From: Flavobacterium sp. Root935
GTDB lineage: Bacteria > Bacteroidota > Bacteroidia > Flavobacteriales > Flavobacteriaceae
Direction: 5' to 3'
NCBI RefSeq assembly: GCF_001429295.1
Contig: NZ_LMJL01000001.1
Span: 157-64,156 of the forward strand
DNA: 64,000 nt
This document shows, one piece after another, positions 51,613-60,746 of the stretch; within the stretch, counting starts at the first letter, position 1; each line of letters starts with the position of its first letter. The notes under the pieces were generated by a model. The model was given only the letters and a program-made list of their open reading frames with translations. It did no database searches and was not told where the DNA came from. Both the position numbers and the translations under genes were made by a program.

Positions 51613-53727
51613 TTAAAGATTAAGATTATATGAAAGTCTGATAAAATAAGAGCGCCCATAAGCGAGCATTACATTTGAATCTCCTGCATGTCCAGCAGAT
51701 TGATTCGTGTTTGTCTGCCTAACATTCGTCACATTACAAATATTTCTCGCTCCAATTGTAACATCAAGCTGATTTTTGAAGAAAGTCTTTCTAATACTTG
51801 CATCAAGCCAATTACTTGGATCGATATCAGATATAATATATCCTGAAGATCCTTCTATAAATTGCTGTGACTTTCCGTTGTATTTGTAGTAGGCAGAAAA
51901 TATTGTCCCCCATTTTTGTATTAAGTAAGAAACACTACTATTGACATTGAAAGAGTACAAAAATTTGTCATCTGATGTAAATACTTGATTTTCTATTTTT
52001 CTAGAAACACCAACTACAGCTGCTCCAATATTGAATGTCAAATCTCTATACCTAAATTGATTCATTGTAGAGAAATTCCACATTTTGTATTTACTGATGT
52101 TTATATATTGATATTCTGGATTTCCTGTATCTGGATTGTATCGTATCAAAGCCATATCAATTCTATCATTAACATCTAGGTAGCTTCCCGCAAATGTGTT
52201 TGAAACTTGCAAGCGTGAACCTATAAAAGATGATTTTTTTAAACTGGCTTCAAATGAAGTACTAGTTTCTGGTATCAAGTTTTCATTTCCTGTAAAGAAA
52301 TGTCCGTCAAAAATTAATTTGGAATATAGTTCTTCAAAAGTCGGTGTTCTAAATGATGAACCATAAGAACCTCTAAGTTCAATTCCTTTATCAAATAAAT
52401 ATTTTAAATTAAGTGAGGATGCATATTGATCTTTAAATTTAGACTGCGCTGAGAATCTTAATCCTGGACGTATAGAAAATCTCTCAGTTGTCATAATTTC
52501 AGCGGAAGCAAAGAAATCATAATTTTCAAGAGTCTTTCTGACAGGAGAAAAAAGGTTATTTCCCTCTTGAATCAAAGAGTACCCTTGATTGTTTACAAAT
52601 TCATATCCAACTTGCAGATCATATTTTTTGTTTGTAAAAAAGTTACTTAGAGTTCCTGTTGAGTAAAGAACTTCCATCGATTGGTCTTTTGTAGTAACAT
52701 TTTCTTTTTCACTTTTATTCTGAAAATAATATTTAAAGTCTTCAACATTACGTTCTTGTTTCTGATGAGAAAGCGATATATTGTAGTTTAATCTCGTAAA
52801 AAGTTTTCCTGTTGCATTTAAATTATGAAAATATCTATTAGTAAAATATCTCATATCGTCAGCATATGTATAAGATCCTAATACTGGATTGTAACCTGAC
52901 TGTACTGTAGCATTATAATAGTCAACATCTTCATCTAAGTATTCAAACTTATAGAAAACTTTAAATGAACCTTTATTGTAAGCAATTAAGGCATTTCCAT
53001 TTAGTTGTTCTTTTGGCAGCCATCTGTATCCACGAGTTTGGTCATTAACATCATAATCTTTTCCATTTTTATCGTCTAAAAATCCTTGAAAATCGTTTCT
53101 ATTAGCACCAACACTCACAAACCAGTTATCATTAAATGTATGGGCAACTCTCAACGATTGGATATGACGACCTTCATCAAAAAGTGCATATTCATCTTTA
53201 ACCGTTTCTTCTTGTACAGCAGCTGTAATATTCCATTTATGTATTGACGATTTTTTTGTAATAATATTTAAAACTCCACTTACAGCATTAGCCCCATAAA
53301 CTACACCCATCGATCCTTCGACTATTTCAATTCGCTCAACATCGTCTAAATTAATCTGTGATAAATCTGTATTATTTCCTAAACCAGCTTCATTTACTAA
53401 CGGAACATTATCTACTAGAATTTTAAAATACTGAGCATCTAAACCAAATAAAGAAACTGTAGAACGACCACTTGTGCCACTTGGTCTAACCGTAATATTT
53501 AAGTACTGATTTAAAACATCAGCCAAGTTATTTGCTGCTAAATTTTTAATATCCCTACTTGAAATCACTCGAACATTAAATACGGATTTTTTTATGGATT
53601 GTGGCTCAAATTGTCCTGTAACAACAACTTCTGATAATTTTTCCTGTGAGTTAACAGTGTCTTTTTGCTGAGCAAAAGAACAAGTACAAAAAAGAAGTCC
53701 AGCAAAAAGGGTAAAATTTATTTTCAT
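51613..53727 (-). CDS. TonB-dependent outer-membrane receptor, HmuR-like (heme)
   Basis: 704 residues. Signal peptide 1-19 (CSFAQ). Plug domain: EVVVTGQFEPQSIKKSVFNV, LNQYLNITVRPSG, LVDNVPLV, IEIVEGSMGVVYGANAVSGVLNIIT. A 22-strand-type barrel follows to the end YFIRLSYNLNL. It lacks the carboxypeptidase-D-like N-terminal domain of SusC proteins. With the HmuY-like lipoprotein it should take up heme with TonB energy. Promoter box TATATTTG on the minus strand (53763-53756), divergent from the DUF6607 gene. Confidence 0.9.
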   Translation of the reverse strand: MKINFTLFAGLLFCTCSFAQQKDTVNSQEKLSEVVVTGQFEPQSIKKSVFNVRVISSRDIKNLAANNLADVLNQYLNITVRPSGTSGRSTVSLFGLDAQYFKILVDNVPLVNEAGLGNNTDLSQINLDDVERIEIVEGSMGVVYGANAVSGVLNIITKKSSIHKWNITAAVQEETVKDEYALFDEGRHIQSLRVAHTFNDNWFVSVGANRNDFQGFLDDKNGKDYDVNDQTRGYRWLPKEQLNGNALIAYNKGSFKVFYKFEYLDEDVDYYNATVQSGYNPVLGSYTYADDMRYFTNRYFHNLNATGKLFTRLNYNISLSHQKQERNVEDFKYYFQNKSEKENVTTKDQSMEVLYSTGTLSNFFTNKKYDLQVGYEFVNNQGYSLIQEGNNLFSPVRKTLENYDFFASAEIMTTERFSIRPGLRFSAQSKFKDQYASSLNLKYLFDKGIELRGSYGSSFRTPTFEELYSKLIFDGHFFTGNENLIPETSTSFEASLKKSSFIGSRLQVSNTFAGSYLDVNDRIDMALIRYNPDTGNPEYQYINISKYKMWNFSTMNQFRYRDLTFNIGAAVVGVSRKIENQVFTSDDKFLYSFNVNSSVSYLIQKWGTIFSAYYKYNGKSQQFIEGSSGYIISDIDPSNWLDASIRKTFFKNQLDVTIGARNICNVTNVRQTNTNQSAGHAGDSNVMLAYGRSYFIRLSYNLNL

Positions 53728-53754
53728 TATTTTTATTCAGTCTTAATAACAGGT

Positions 53755-53804
53755 GCAAATATATAACTATTTTTAATTGTTCTAAATAAAATTTATATAT
53801 TTGC
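53755..53804. promoter_or_regulatory. Symmetric divergent promoter region (receptor / DUF6607)
   Basis: A perfect 12-bp inverted repeat GCAAATATATAA (53755-53766) and TTATATATTTGC (53793-53804). Each arm contains a TATATTTG box facing its own gene: minus 53763-53756, plus 53796-53803. TTG at 53777 could be the plus -33 box (16-bp spacer). Confidence 0.65.
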
Positions 53805-53830
53805 CAAAATTTAAAACAAAACAATAAGTT

Positions 53831-54733
53831 ATGATTTCAAAAAGCCTTTTTTTGTCAGCCGCTATGGCTTTAACATGTGGTCTTGGTTTTAGTCAGGACA
53901 AAAAACAACAAGACATAAAATCGATTAAATCTATGTGCGGTTGTTATGAAGTGAAATTTAATTTTACAGAAACCTTCTCATATCCAAAAGATTCTCTTAC
54001 TTATAAACCATCTGAAACAAAACACGAATCTGCTTTAGAATGGGTGGAATTATTAGAAGATACTCCTAACAAAATTGTTATGCAGCATTTACTAATTGTA
54101 AGTGACGATATGATTATCAAACACTGGAGGCAAGACTGGCTATACGAAAACACAGACTTGTATTCTTTTGACAAAGGAACTTCTTGGAAATACAAAAAGC
54201 TAGACAAAAAAGCGGTTAAGGGACAATGGACTCAAAAAGTATATCAAGTAGATGACAGTCCGAGATATGAAGGATCTTCAACTTGGGTACACGTTGATGG
54301 ACAAGATTACTGGGCAAACGTTGCTGATGCTCCGCTTCCTAGAAGAGAGCAGACAAAACGTAACGATTACAATGTTTTAAAAAGAAGAAATATTCACGAA
54401 ATCACTGCTACAGGATGGAACCATGAGCAAGACAACGATAAATTGGTTCGTGACGATGCAGGAAAAGATGTTTTGTTAGCGCAAGAAAAAGGATTTGATG
54501 TTTACACTAAAGTTCCAGATGTTAAATGTATTGCTGCTCAAAAATGGTGGAAAGAAAACAATGCACTTTGGAAAAATGTTCGTGACAAATGGCAGACTCT
54601 TTTTGACAGACATAAAGATTTAAACTTAGAAGCTAAAGTAGACAGAAAAGCTCTTTATTCTCTATTGTTTGATTTAAAACCAGATACTGCTAAAGCAGAA
54701 ACAGATAAAATCATTGACAAATTTGTTAAGTAA
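53831..54733 (+). CDS. DUF6607 family exported protein, heme-locus associated
   Basis: 300 residues. Signal peptide 1-21 (LGFSQ). Conserved blocks SIKSMCGCYEVKFNFTETFSY, IVMQHLLIVSDDMIIKHWRQDWLYE, GQWTQKVYQVDDSPRYEGSSTWVHVDG and LPRREQTKRNDYNVLKRRN (positions about 31-51, 77-101, 130-156 and 168-186). I recognise it as DUF6607, which as I recall often accompanies HmuY/receptor genes in Flavobacteriia. Two Cys near 37-39 and many Trp and His might bind a cofactor, but this is speculation. It diverges from the receptor gene through a shared symmetric promoter. Confidence 0.75.
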   Translation: MISKSLFLSAAMALTCGLGFSQDKKQQDIKSIKSMCGCYEVKFNFTETFSYPKDSLTYKPSETKHESALEWVELLEDTPNKIVMQHLLIVSDDMIIKHWRQDWLYENTDLYSFDKGTSWKYKKLDKKAVKGQWTQKVYQVDDSPRYEGSSTWVHVDGQDYWANVADAPLPRREQTKRNDYNVLKRRNIHEITATGWNHEQDNDKLVRDDAGKDVLLAQEKGFDVYTKVPDVKCIAAQKWWKENNALWKNVRDKWQTLFDRHKDLNLEAKVDRKALYSLLFDLKPDTAKAETDKIIDKFVK

Positions 54734-54751
54734 TTAGAATTAGTTGTTATT

Positions 54752-54788
54752 AAAAAAGCCGGAAGTTTTGAGACTTCCGGCTTTTTTT
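54752..54788. terminator. Bidirectional intrinsic terminator
   Basis: A 15-bp stem (54752-54766 with 54773-54787) with flanking A- and T-runs lies between the convergent DUF6607 and SusD-like genes. Confidence 0.9.
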
Positions 54789-54804
54789 ATGCTATATAAA
54801 TTAT

Positions 54805-56181
54805 TTAATTTTTATCCCACCACACATTGGTTGTAACATTACTAACTACCGTAGCATTTGGATTATATTGTCTTTCATCAGATGGCGTTGGAAGCCTTAG
54901 AGGAATAAACTTTATATTTGATGATTGGTTTGGCTCTAACACAGGGAAACCAGTTCTTCTGTAATCATTATAGGGTTCCATAGTTAAGAAAAGAGCAAGA
55001 TATTTTTGTTGGATAATTGTCTCTAAATTTACTGTAGCAGTTGCTGCCGATAAAAAATCTGTCGTTGCTGCACTACCAGTAACTTTTAATACAGATGCCG
55101 CTACTGCATCTTGTAATGATTGTGCTGCATCTTGTCCCAATCTAAATTTCGCTTCAGCTTCTATGAATTTGGCTTCTGCATATGTCACCAATCCAATTGA
55201 AGAAGTCGCACTCGCAAATGCAGGACCAATATAAGAAGATGAAGTAGTATCTAAATCATCTGCCGCGTTGCCTGTATAATTACCATTCTTGTCTTTAGCA
55301 ATTGCAAATGACAATCTCGGATCATCAGACTCTTTTAAAGAGTTTACGAAATATGCTCCTGTTTTTAAGTAATTTGCACGACTATTTTCAAAGGCATACC
55401 ATTGATTGAGACCGTTTGATGTTCCAGGGAAAAAAGTATTAGCATCATCGCCAATTGAACTTATTCCTGAAGCGGTAATATAACTTAATGCTTTTTGTGC
55501 TGCCTGCGAATCAACCTGTGTTAATCGTAAGGCATATCTTGCTTTCAAGACATAAGCAACTTGAATCCATTTTTTGGTATTTCCATTAAATATGTAATCG
55601 TCATCTCCAGGAACAGTAAGATTACTTGACTCTGTTTTTTGTAAGTTCACAATCGCATCATCCAAGATACTTTGCAATCTCTCATAAATTTCCTGCTGAG
55701 TATTATATTTAGGAGCTCTATTTCCTTGATCAGCTTTAAAAGCCTCATCATAAGGAACATCTCCCCAAAGATCAGTTGCATAACCCAAATTTATCGCGGT
55801 TAAAACTTGGCCAATACCATTATAGTAGGGATAATGAGTAGCAAAATCACGATTTAAGATATAACCATTCATTAAAGTTGTACTATACAAAGTATTCCAT
55901 TCGTTATTTACATCCTGCTCGCTGATAAAGTAACGCTGAATATCTCCTAACTGCCCTACGCTTGTCCCAGCAAGATGCTGATCTAAAATATTTGAAGTTC
56001 TAATCAACCCAGTTGTATGTGTTGAAAAAGTAGAAACTTCCATTGCAGAAAGCAATAAACTCGGCGTAGTTGAAATAGATGAATTTGGATTCTCGTTAAA
56101 GTGGTCTAATTCAGATTGACAGCTTGTAAAAAGGCCAAAACCTATAGTGGCCAGAATTACACATTTTATATATTTTTTCAT
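54805..56181 (-). CDS. SusD/RagB-like outer-membrane lipoprotein
   Basis: 458 residues. Lipobox FTSC (Cys about 20). N-terminal NENPNSS, then the helical TPR-rich SusD-like_2 fold with LGYATDLWGDVPYDEAF (about 133-149) and WIQVAYVLKARYALRL. The end has NDYRRTGFPVL and ERQYNPN, typical of the family. It caps the SusC channel at the cell surface and binds an oligosaccharide or peptide. It lies 17 bp after susC-like gene. No glycosidase or sensor genes adjoin, so the substrate is open. Confidence 0.92.
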   Translation of the reverse strand: MKKYIKCVILATIGFGLFTSCQSELDHFNENPNSSISTTPSLLLSAMEVSTFSTHTTGLIRTSNILDQHLAGTSVGQLGDIQRYFISEQDVNNEWNTLYSTTLMNGYILNRDFATHYPYYNGIGQVLTAINLGYATDLWGDVPYDEAFKADQGNRAPKYNTQQEIYERLQSILDDAIVNLQKTESSNLTVPGDDDYIFNGNTKKWIQVAYVLKARYALRLTQVDSQAAQKALSYITASGISSIGDDANTFFPGTSNGLNQWYAFENSRANYLKTGAYFVNSLKESDDPRLSFAIAKDKNGNYTGNAADDLDTTSSSYIGPAFASATSSIGLVTYAEAKFIEAEAKFRLGQDAAQSLQDAVAASVLKVTGSAATTDFLSAATATVNLETIIQQKYLALFLTMEPYNDYRRTGFPVLEPNQSSNIKFIPLRLPTPSDERQYNPNATVVSNVTTNVWWDKN

Positions 56182-56198
56182 TTTTATTAATTTAGAAT

Positions 56199-59100
56199 TT
56201 AAAATCCGACTTTAAGAGTCATTATAAATGATTTACTTCCAGGATTATTAAAGTAATCTAATCCATTAATTTTTGAACCTGCTCCTGTTAAGCTAGTTTC
56301 TGGATCAACACCTTTGTAATTAGTATTTAGCCATAAATTTCTACCTGTAAATGACAGTTGAGCCGAATTAATAGCCGTGAATTTTTTCACATTAAAATCA
56401 TAACTTAATGTAATATCACGAAGTCTTATCCAGTTCACATCTGTTACAGCTTCTTCTGCAGCACCTCCACCATCTCCTAAGTATTTTTGGTAATAATTTT
56501 TAGCCGATATTGCAATATTATTTGGAGTTCCATCTTGTTTCACACCATCAATAATATAATTATGCTCTCTATCTGCAGAAGCTTCAGAAACACCAAAATT
56601 GTGTAATCTTGCCAGTGTACCATTATACACAACTCCACCGTGTCTAAAATCTAGCAATCCTGACAAAGTAACTCTCTTATAAGTAAATGTGTTTCTTAAA
56701 CCTCCTGTCCATTTAGGAGCAGAATTCCCTAAATTTCCAGTTTCATCTGCTACTATTGGTAAACCATTAGATCCAATTATTTTTTGTCCATTTTCATCAC
56801 GTTTCCATTTTGTTCCATAAAAACTTCCTAATGGTTGTCCTTTTACAGCATAATATCCAATAGAACCAAAAGCAGTTTCAATAGAAATCTCATCTAAGTT
56901 TCCGTATATGTCAGTCACTTTATTTTCGTTCTTAGACCAATTCAAATTAATATTCCATTGAAATGCATTATTTTTTTTGAAAATATCATAGCCAAGTTCA
57001 ACCTCAATACCTTTATTAACCAATTCAGCCGCATTTTGGTAAACCAATGCATATCCGCTTGATTGCGGCAGTGGCAATTCTATTAATAAATCTTTAGATG
57101 TTTTGTAATATAGATTTAAATCGAATGAAAGGCGATTTTCTAAAAACTTAGTATTAAAACCAAGTTCATGTCCTAATACTCTTTCTGGTTTTAATTGTTG
57201 ATTCCCTAAAACCCCCGAAACAGCCATACCGTTTACACCGTTATAAGGAAAACTTAAACCATCTGTAAAACCATCTGTCATAAATGGCTGAGAAAATGTA
57301 CTTATGGTGTAGTATGGTTGTGGAGCAATACCCACTTCTCCATATCCGTAAGTCATTTTCATAAAGTTTATCCATTCTGGTAAATCAAAAGAGCTTGATA
57401 AAACCCATGAAGCAGAAGCAGCTGGGAATAAAGCGCTATTTGCATCTGTTCCATACGTAGAAGACCATTCTTTTCTAAGCGATCCTGTAATAAAAAGTTG
57501 ATTCTTAACATCAAATTCTAATTGTCCAAACAAAGCTCTGGACATCACATTAGATTCTGCGTTTGATGCGTACAATTGTGTCGCATTTGACAAATTATAA
57601 AGGTTTCTCACTGCAAGATCTTTTCCTCGAGAAAAAACATCTGTGTTCTGAGAAGAACGTAAATTAAGTCCGGCAGTATAATTTATCTTTAGCCATTCTG
57701 ATTTTAAAGGCAATAATCCTGTTGCTATAAAATCACCATAAAATTGTTTGTTATTAATATTATTGAAAGCAACTTCTCCCATACCAGCAAGATTATCTCC
57801 ATTAGATGAAATAGCATAAACTTGTTTTCGATAATCAGAATAAGTATCTATACCTCCTTTTGCAGTAAGGGACAACCAAGCTGCTGGCGAATAAGTAAGG
57901 TACATATTTCCAAAAACACGATTTACATCACTTGTCGCGGGATTTTCATTAACTGTAAAATATGGATTATCATACGAGTTATAATAGTTCATATTATTAC
58001 CCTCTCCATCTTTATAGTTTCTTAGATCATAATTTGAAGGAGAACGAAGCAAACTTAACATTACACCAGAAGAGTTACTTCCATTTTGGGCTAATGTATT
58101 GGTTGTATGAGTATATTGCAAGCTACCACCTGTTTTCCATTTTTCATTTAATTTTAGATCTCCAACAACTCTTAAAGTATTTCTTTTTAATCCTGTTTCA
58201 GGAATCATACCTGTTTGTGTAACATTACCATATGATGCTCTATAAGTGGCTTTTTCATTACCACCATAAAAAGATATATTGTTTGTAAAGGTTAATCCTT
58301 CCTGAAAGAAATTCTTAACATTGTTATACATCGGAATATTTAATGACTCTGCTGAAGGTCCCCAGCTTTGAGGAGTGTTTGGATTTACAGCAGTCGCTGT
58401 GGCACTTGTACCTTGAACATATTTATTTTGTCTAGCAGGCAATTGACTAACATGATCAATCGCCAATGCAGTTGAGTAATCGATTCCTAAACTTTTTCCG
58501 CTTTTACCTTTTTTTGTTGTATAGATAATAACTCCGTTACCTGCTCTCTCACCGTATAATGCAGCAGCCGCTGGACCTTTAAGTACTGATACACTTTCGA
58601 TATCATCAGGATTAATATCCAGTGCACGATTAGAGTTATTAATACCAGACAAGTTTGCATTAAATGGATTATCACCAGCACTAGTTTGACTTGTTGTATT
58701 GTCAATAGGAATACCATCAACAACAATCAGAGGATCTGAATTTCCTTTAATGGTATTTACTCCTCTAATGATTATTTTACTAGAAGCACCTGGCGTTCCA
58801 CCAGTACCTATAACCTGAACACCAGCAGCTTTTCCAGCCAGCGCCTGCAAAACATTTTGTTCTCCAGACTTAGTTATTTCATCCGAAGTAATTTTTGAAA
58901 CTGCATAACCCAATTTTTTTTCTTCTTTTTTAACTCCCAGTGCAGTTACAACAACCTCTTCTAATTGTTCTCCACCATCCTGCATTTTGACATTTACAGT
59001 AGACGAATTGCCAACTGTAATAGATTGGTCTTTCATACCCATGTACGAAAACACAATAACATCTCCTGTCTTGGCTTTAATTTTATACTTTCCATCAAAA

Positions 59101-59264
59101 TCGGTTTGAACTCCATTGCTAGTTCCTTTTACAACAACATTCGCACCTGGAATTGGTCCGCTTCCATCCGATACAATTCCTGAAACTGCTTTTTCCTGTG
59201 CAAAAAATAATTGAACAGTGAACAAGAATACAAGAATTGCAAATCCTTTAATCTTTCTTTTCAT
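56199..59264 (-). CDS. SusC/RagA-family TonB-linked outer-membrane transporter
   Basis: 1021 residues. Signal peptide 1-22. CarboxypepD-reg-like domain (about 25-105: VSGIVSDGSGPIPGANVVVKG). The SusC plug signature is VVTALGVKKEEKKLGYAVSKI by position (105-125), and IRGVNTIKGNSDPLIVVDGIPID follows (167-190). A large barrel ends SKSFIMTLKVGF. With the SusD-like lipoprotein it forms a pedal-bin transporter for an unidentified polymer. Upstream are direct repeats TTTTAACAAG spaced by 21 bp and an unusual terminator within the leader region. Confidence 0.95.
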   Translation of the reverse strand: MKRKIKGFAILVFLFTVQLFFAQEKAVSGIVSDGSGPIPGANVVVKGTSNGVQTDFDGKYKIKAKTGDVIVFSYMGMKDQSITVGNSSTVNVKMQDGGEQLEEVVVTALGVKKEEKKLGYAVSKITSDEITKSGEQNVLQALAGKAAGVQVIGTGGTPGASSKIIIRGVNTIKGNSDPLIVVDGIPIDNTTSQTSAGDNPFNANLSGINNSNRALDINPDDIESVSVLKGPAAAALYGERAGNGVIIYTTKKGKSGKSLGIDYSTALAIDHVSQLPARQNKYVQGTSATATAVNPNTPQSWGPSAESLNIPMYNNVKNFFQEGLTFTNNISFYGGNEKATYRASYGNVTQTGMIPETGLKRNTLRVVGDLKLNEKWKTGGSLQYTHTTNTLAQNGSNSSGVMLSLLRSPSNYDLRNYKDGEGNNMNYYNSYDNPYFTVNENPATSDVNRVFGNMYLTYSPAAWLSLTAKGGIDTYSDYRKQVYAISSNGDNLAGMGEVAFNNINNKQFYGDFIATGLLPLKSEWLKINYTAGLNLRSSQNTDVFSRGKDLAVRNLYNLSNATQLYASNAESNVMSRALFGQLEFDVKNQLFITGSLRKEWSSTYGTDANSALFPAASASWVLSSSFDLPEWINFMKMTYGYGEVGIAPQPYYTISTFSQPFMTDGFTDGLSFPYNGVNGMAVSGVLGNQQLKPERVLGHELGFNTKFLENRLSFDLNLYYKTSKDLLIELPLPQSSGYALVYQNAAELVNKGIEVELGYDIFKKNNAFQWNINLNWSKNENKVTDIYGNLDEISIETAFGSIGYYAVKGQPLGSFYGTKWKRDENGQKIIGSNGLPIVADETGNLGNSAPKWTGGLRNTFTYKRVTLSGLLDFRHGGVVYNGTLARLHNFGVSEASADREHNYIIDGVKQDGTPNNIAISAKNYYQKYLGDGGGAAEEAVTDVNWIRLRDITLSYDFNVKKFTAINSAQLSFTGRNLWLNTNYKGVDPETSLTGAGSKINGLDYFNNPGSKSFIMTLKVGF

Positions 59265-59309
59265 TATAGTTAATTTGAATTAAGGGGCGCAACTTATAAA
59301 ATTAATTTA

Positions 59310-59340
59310 ATTTTAACAAGAATTTATTTCTTTTTAACAA
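59310..59340 (-). promoter_or_regulatory. Direct repeat TTTTAACAAG x2, 21-bp period, before susC
   Basis: The 10-mer TTTTAACAAG occurs at 59310-59319 and 59331-59340. The period of 21 bp is two helical turns. The gene-proximal copy overlaps the likely -33 TTG, so a dimeric activator site is plausible. Confidence 0.5.
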
Positions 59341-59388
59341 GTAAAAATTAAAAGTTATTCTTACAATTAATCAGATAAGAATAAAAAA

Positions 59389-59412
59389 ACCGTCTAAAAT
59401 TAATTAGACGGT
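59389..59412 (-). terminator. Minus-strand terminator in the susC leader region
   Basis: ACCGTCTAA (59389-59397) pairs with TTAGACGGT (59404-59412), and the minus strand continues with seven T. It sits between a -7 box at 59558-59551 and the susC-like gene. Confidence 0.7.
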
Positions 59413-59550
59413 AATCCTTATTATTTCTCACTAAAAGGGTTACTAATTCAAAATAGTTAAAAATGAATATAAGGAGGTATTGTAATTTATTGTCTGTAAA
59501 AATTGAAAGCAGTTGAGTGAAAGCTTCAAAAATTATCTTTTTTTCGAGCG

Positions 59551-59558
59551 CAAAATTA
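59551..59558 (-). promoter_or_regulatory. -7 box for a short leader transcript
   Basis: The minus strand reads TAATTTTG, an exact TAnnTTTG match, about 140 bp before the terminator at 59389-59412. No -33 box is clear. Confidence 0.35.
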
Positions 59559-59655
59559 ACACGAAAAATCATTAATTCATATACCTAATCTTTATTGAGA
59601 TAGAAAAATGTCTTATTCTGATACTTTTGATTTTTTAGGGGTTGTTTTAAAAACA

Positions 59656-59688
59656 AAAAGCCGATAGTTTTAACTATCGGCTTTTTTT
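59656..59688. terminator. Bidirectional intrinsic terminator
   Basis: AGCCGATAGTT (59659-59669) and AACTATCGGCT (59672-59682) with flanking A- and T-runs. On the minus strand it serves the gene ending at 59725. Confidence 0.85.
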
Positions 59689-59724
59689 GAATTTTAAATT
59701 TAAAGATGAATCTTTCAAACAATA

Positions 59725-60435
59725 TTATTTTGCTTCTGCACACTCAGAATATGAGATGGCATGCTTTGTCAAGTCTGTCCATTTTGGCTCAGGATTTGCA
59801 GCAATTACTTTCTCACAACCTCCCCATAATGGCACAAATTCTTTTTTATATTCTTTTTTCTTAAGCAAAAATGCCGGTGAATCTTTTTTGGCAACATAAT
59901 AAGATTTAGCATCTCCTCCAATAAACTTTACACCGCCAACTCCTAAAGAAGCAGTCTCTTTTGCGTGCGGATCACAGTAGATTTTAAATTCTTTACTAAA
60001 TCCAGGGTTTAAAAGCTGCATTAATAATTTTGAATTTTTCTTTTTGATTTTTACATCAGCAGTTTCAAAATATGCATAACCTTCTTTTATATATTCTTGG
60101 TTCAATTTATCATCGCTCCACTTTTGATAATCTGAAATAAAGTCTAGTTTTTTAGTCAGGTTATCCAATCCGCTTGGCGGCAAATACATAAACTTAATAT
60201 CTTCTGGTTTTAGTTTGTGTTTTTTTCCTGCTGCGTCTTGCAATTTAATGTATTCAATTAATCCTTTGTCTCTGTCGATATCACGAATAGTTCCGCTAAT
60301 TTCAGTTCCGTCAGCCAAAGTAATGTAAGCTGTTTTGTTGTGTGAAAATCCATAAGATGGAGCAATTAAATCTTGTGCGTTCATTGCTGTAAAAGCAAAA
60401 AAGAGCATCATTAATAGTAAAGGTTTTTTAATCAT
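59725..60435 (-). CDS. Secreted protein of unknown function
   Basis: 236 residues from the ATG at 60435 (a TTG at 60540 lengthens the frame but puts 35 residues before the signal peptide). Signal peptide MIKKPLLLMMLFFAFTAMNA. A beta-strand region (25-85: TAYITLADGTEISGTIRDIDRDKG, LKPEDIKFMYLPPSG) resembles small SH3- or Sm-like folds in other bacteroidal secreted proteins. The C-terminal part has three or four Cys, FKIYCDPHAKE, LWGGCEKVIA and SYSECAEAK. I do not recognise the family. Monocistronic, with its own terminator. Confidence 0.72.
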   Translation of the reverse strand: MIKKPLLLMMLFFAFTAMNAQDLIAPSYGFSHNKTAYITLADGTEISGTIRDIDRDKGLIEYIKLQDAAGKKHKLKPEDIKFMYLPPSGLDNLTKKLDFISDYQKWSDDKLNQEYIKEGYAYFETADVKIKKKNSKLLMQLLNPGFSKEFKIYCDPHAKETASLGVGGVKFIGGDAKSYYVAKKDSPAFLLKKKEYKKEFVPLWGGCEKVIAANPEPKWTDLTKHAISYSECAEAK

Positions 60436-60696
60436 GTTTTTGGGTTTAAAATTTTGCCTACTCTTACGATTTTCAGCTTCCTCGATTATTTTTTTTAACA
60501 GTAAAAATGAAAAAAAGCTTATATTCGTTAGCTTTATCAACTATAATTATCAATAAATTTCTTACTGTAAACATAATTATAAAAACCATATATCCAAATG
60601 ATATTTTCTGTTTTTTACACGAAAATTCATTCACCAAAATTCTTAACCTTTTGGTAATAATAACTTTGATTTTCTCTAAACTTTACCGCAAAAAAA
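60436..60696. other. AT-rich spacer between the argS terminator and the secreted protein gene
   Basis: Very AT-rich, with no strong promoter match on the minus strand and no credible gene. It must contain the promoter of the gene starting at 60435. Confidence 0.5.
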
Positions 60697-60728
60697 AAGA
60701 GCCGATAACTGAATAGTTATCGGCTCTT
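60697..60728 (-). terminator. Intrinsic terminator of argS
   Basis: A 14-bp stem (60697-60710 with 60715-60728), loop GAAT. The minus strand continues with nine T. The argS stop is 19 bp upstream. Confidence 0.9.
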
Positions 60729-60746
60729 TTAAATATTTATAAATAA

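Larger units (their letters stand above)
59265..59658. other. Gene-free region upstream of the susC-like gene
   Basis: About 395 bp. It holds a weak susC promoter (TTG-N18-TATAAGTTG on -, near 59290-59318), a 21-bp-spaced direct repeat (59310-59340), a minus-strand terminator (59389-59412), and a consensus -7 box (59551-59558, minus). A 74-codon frame on - overlaps the terminator and is not convincing. Confidence 0.6.

Noticed and set aside
59348..59572. 74-codon minus-strand frame before susC
   Set aside because: It runs through an intrinsic terminator (59389-59412), is Phe/Leu/Asn-rich as expected of random AT-rich DNA, and matches no family. The region is described instead as a possible leader.
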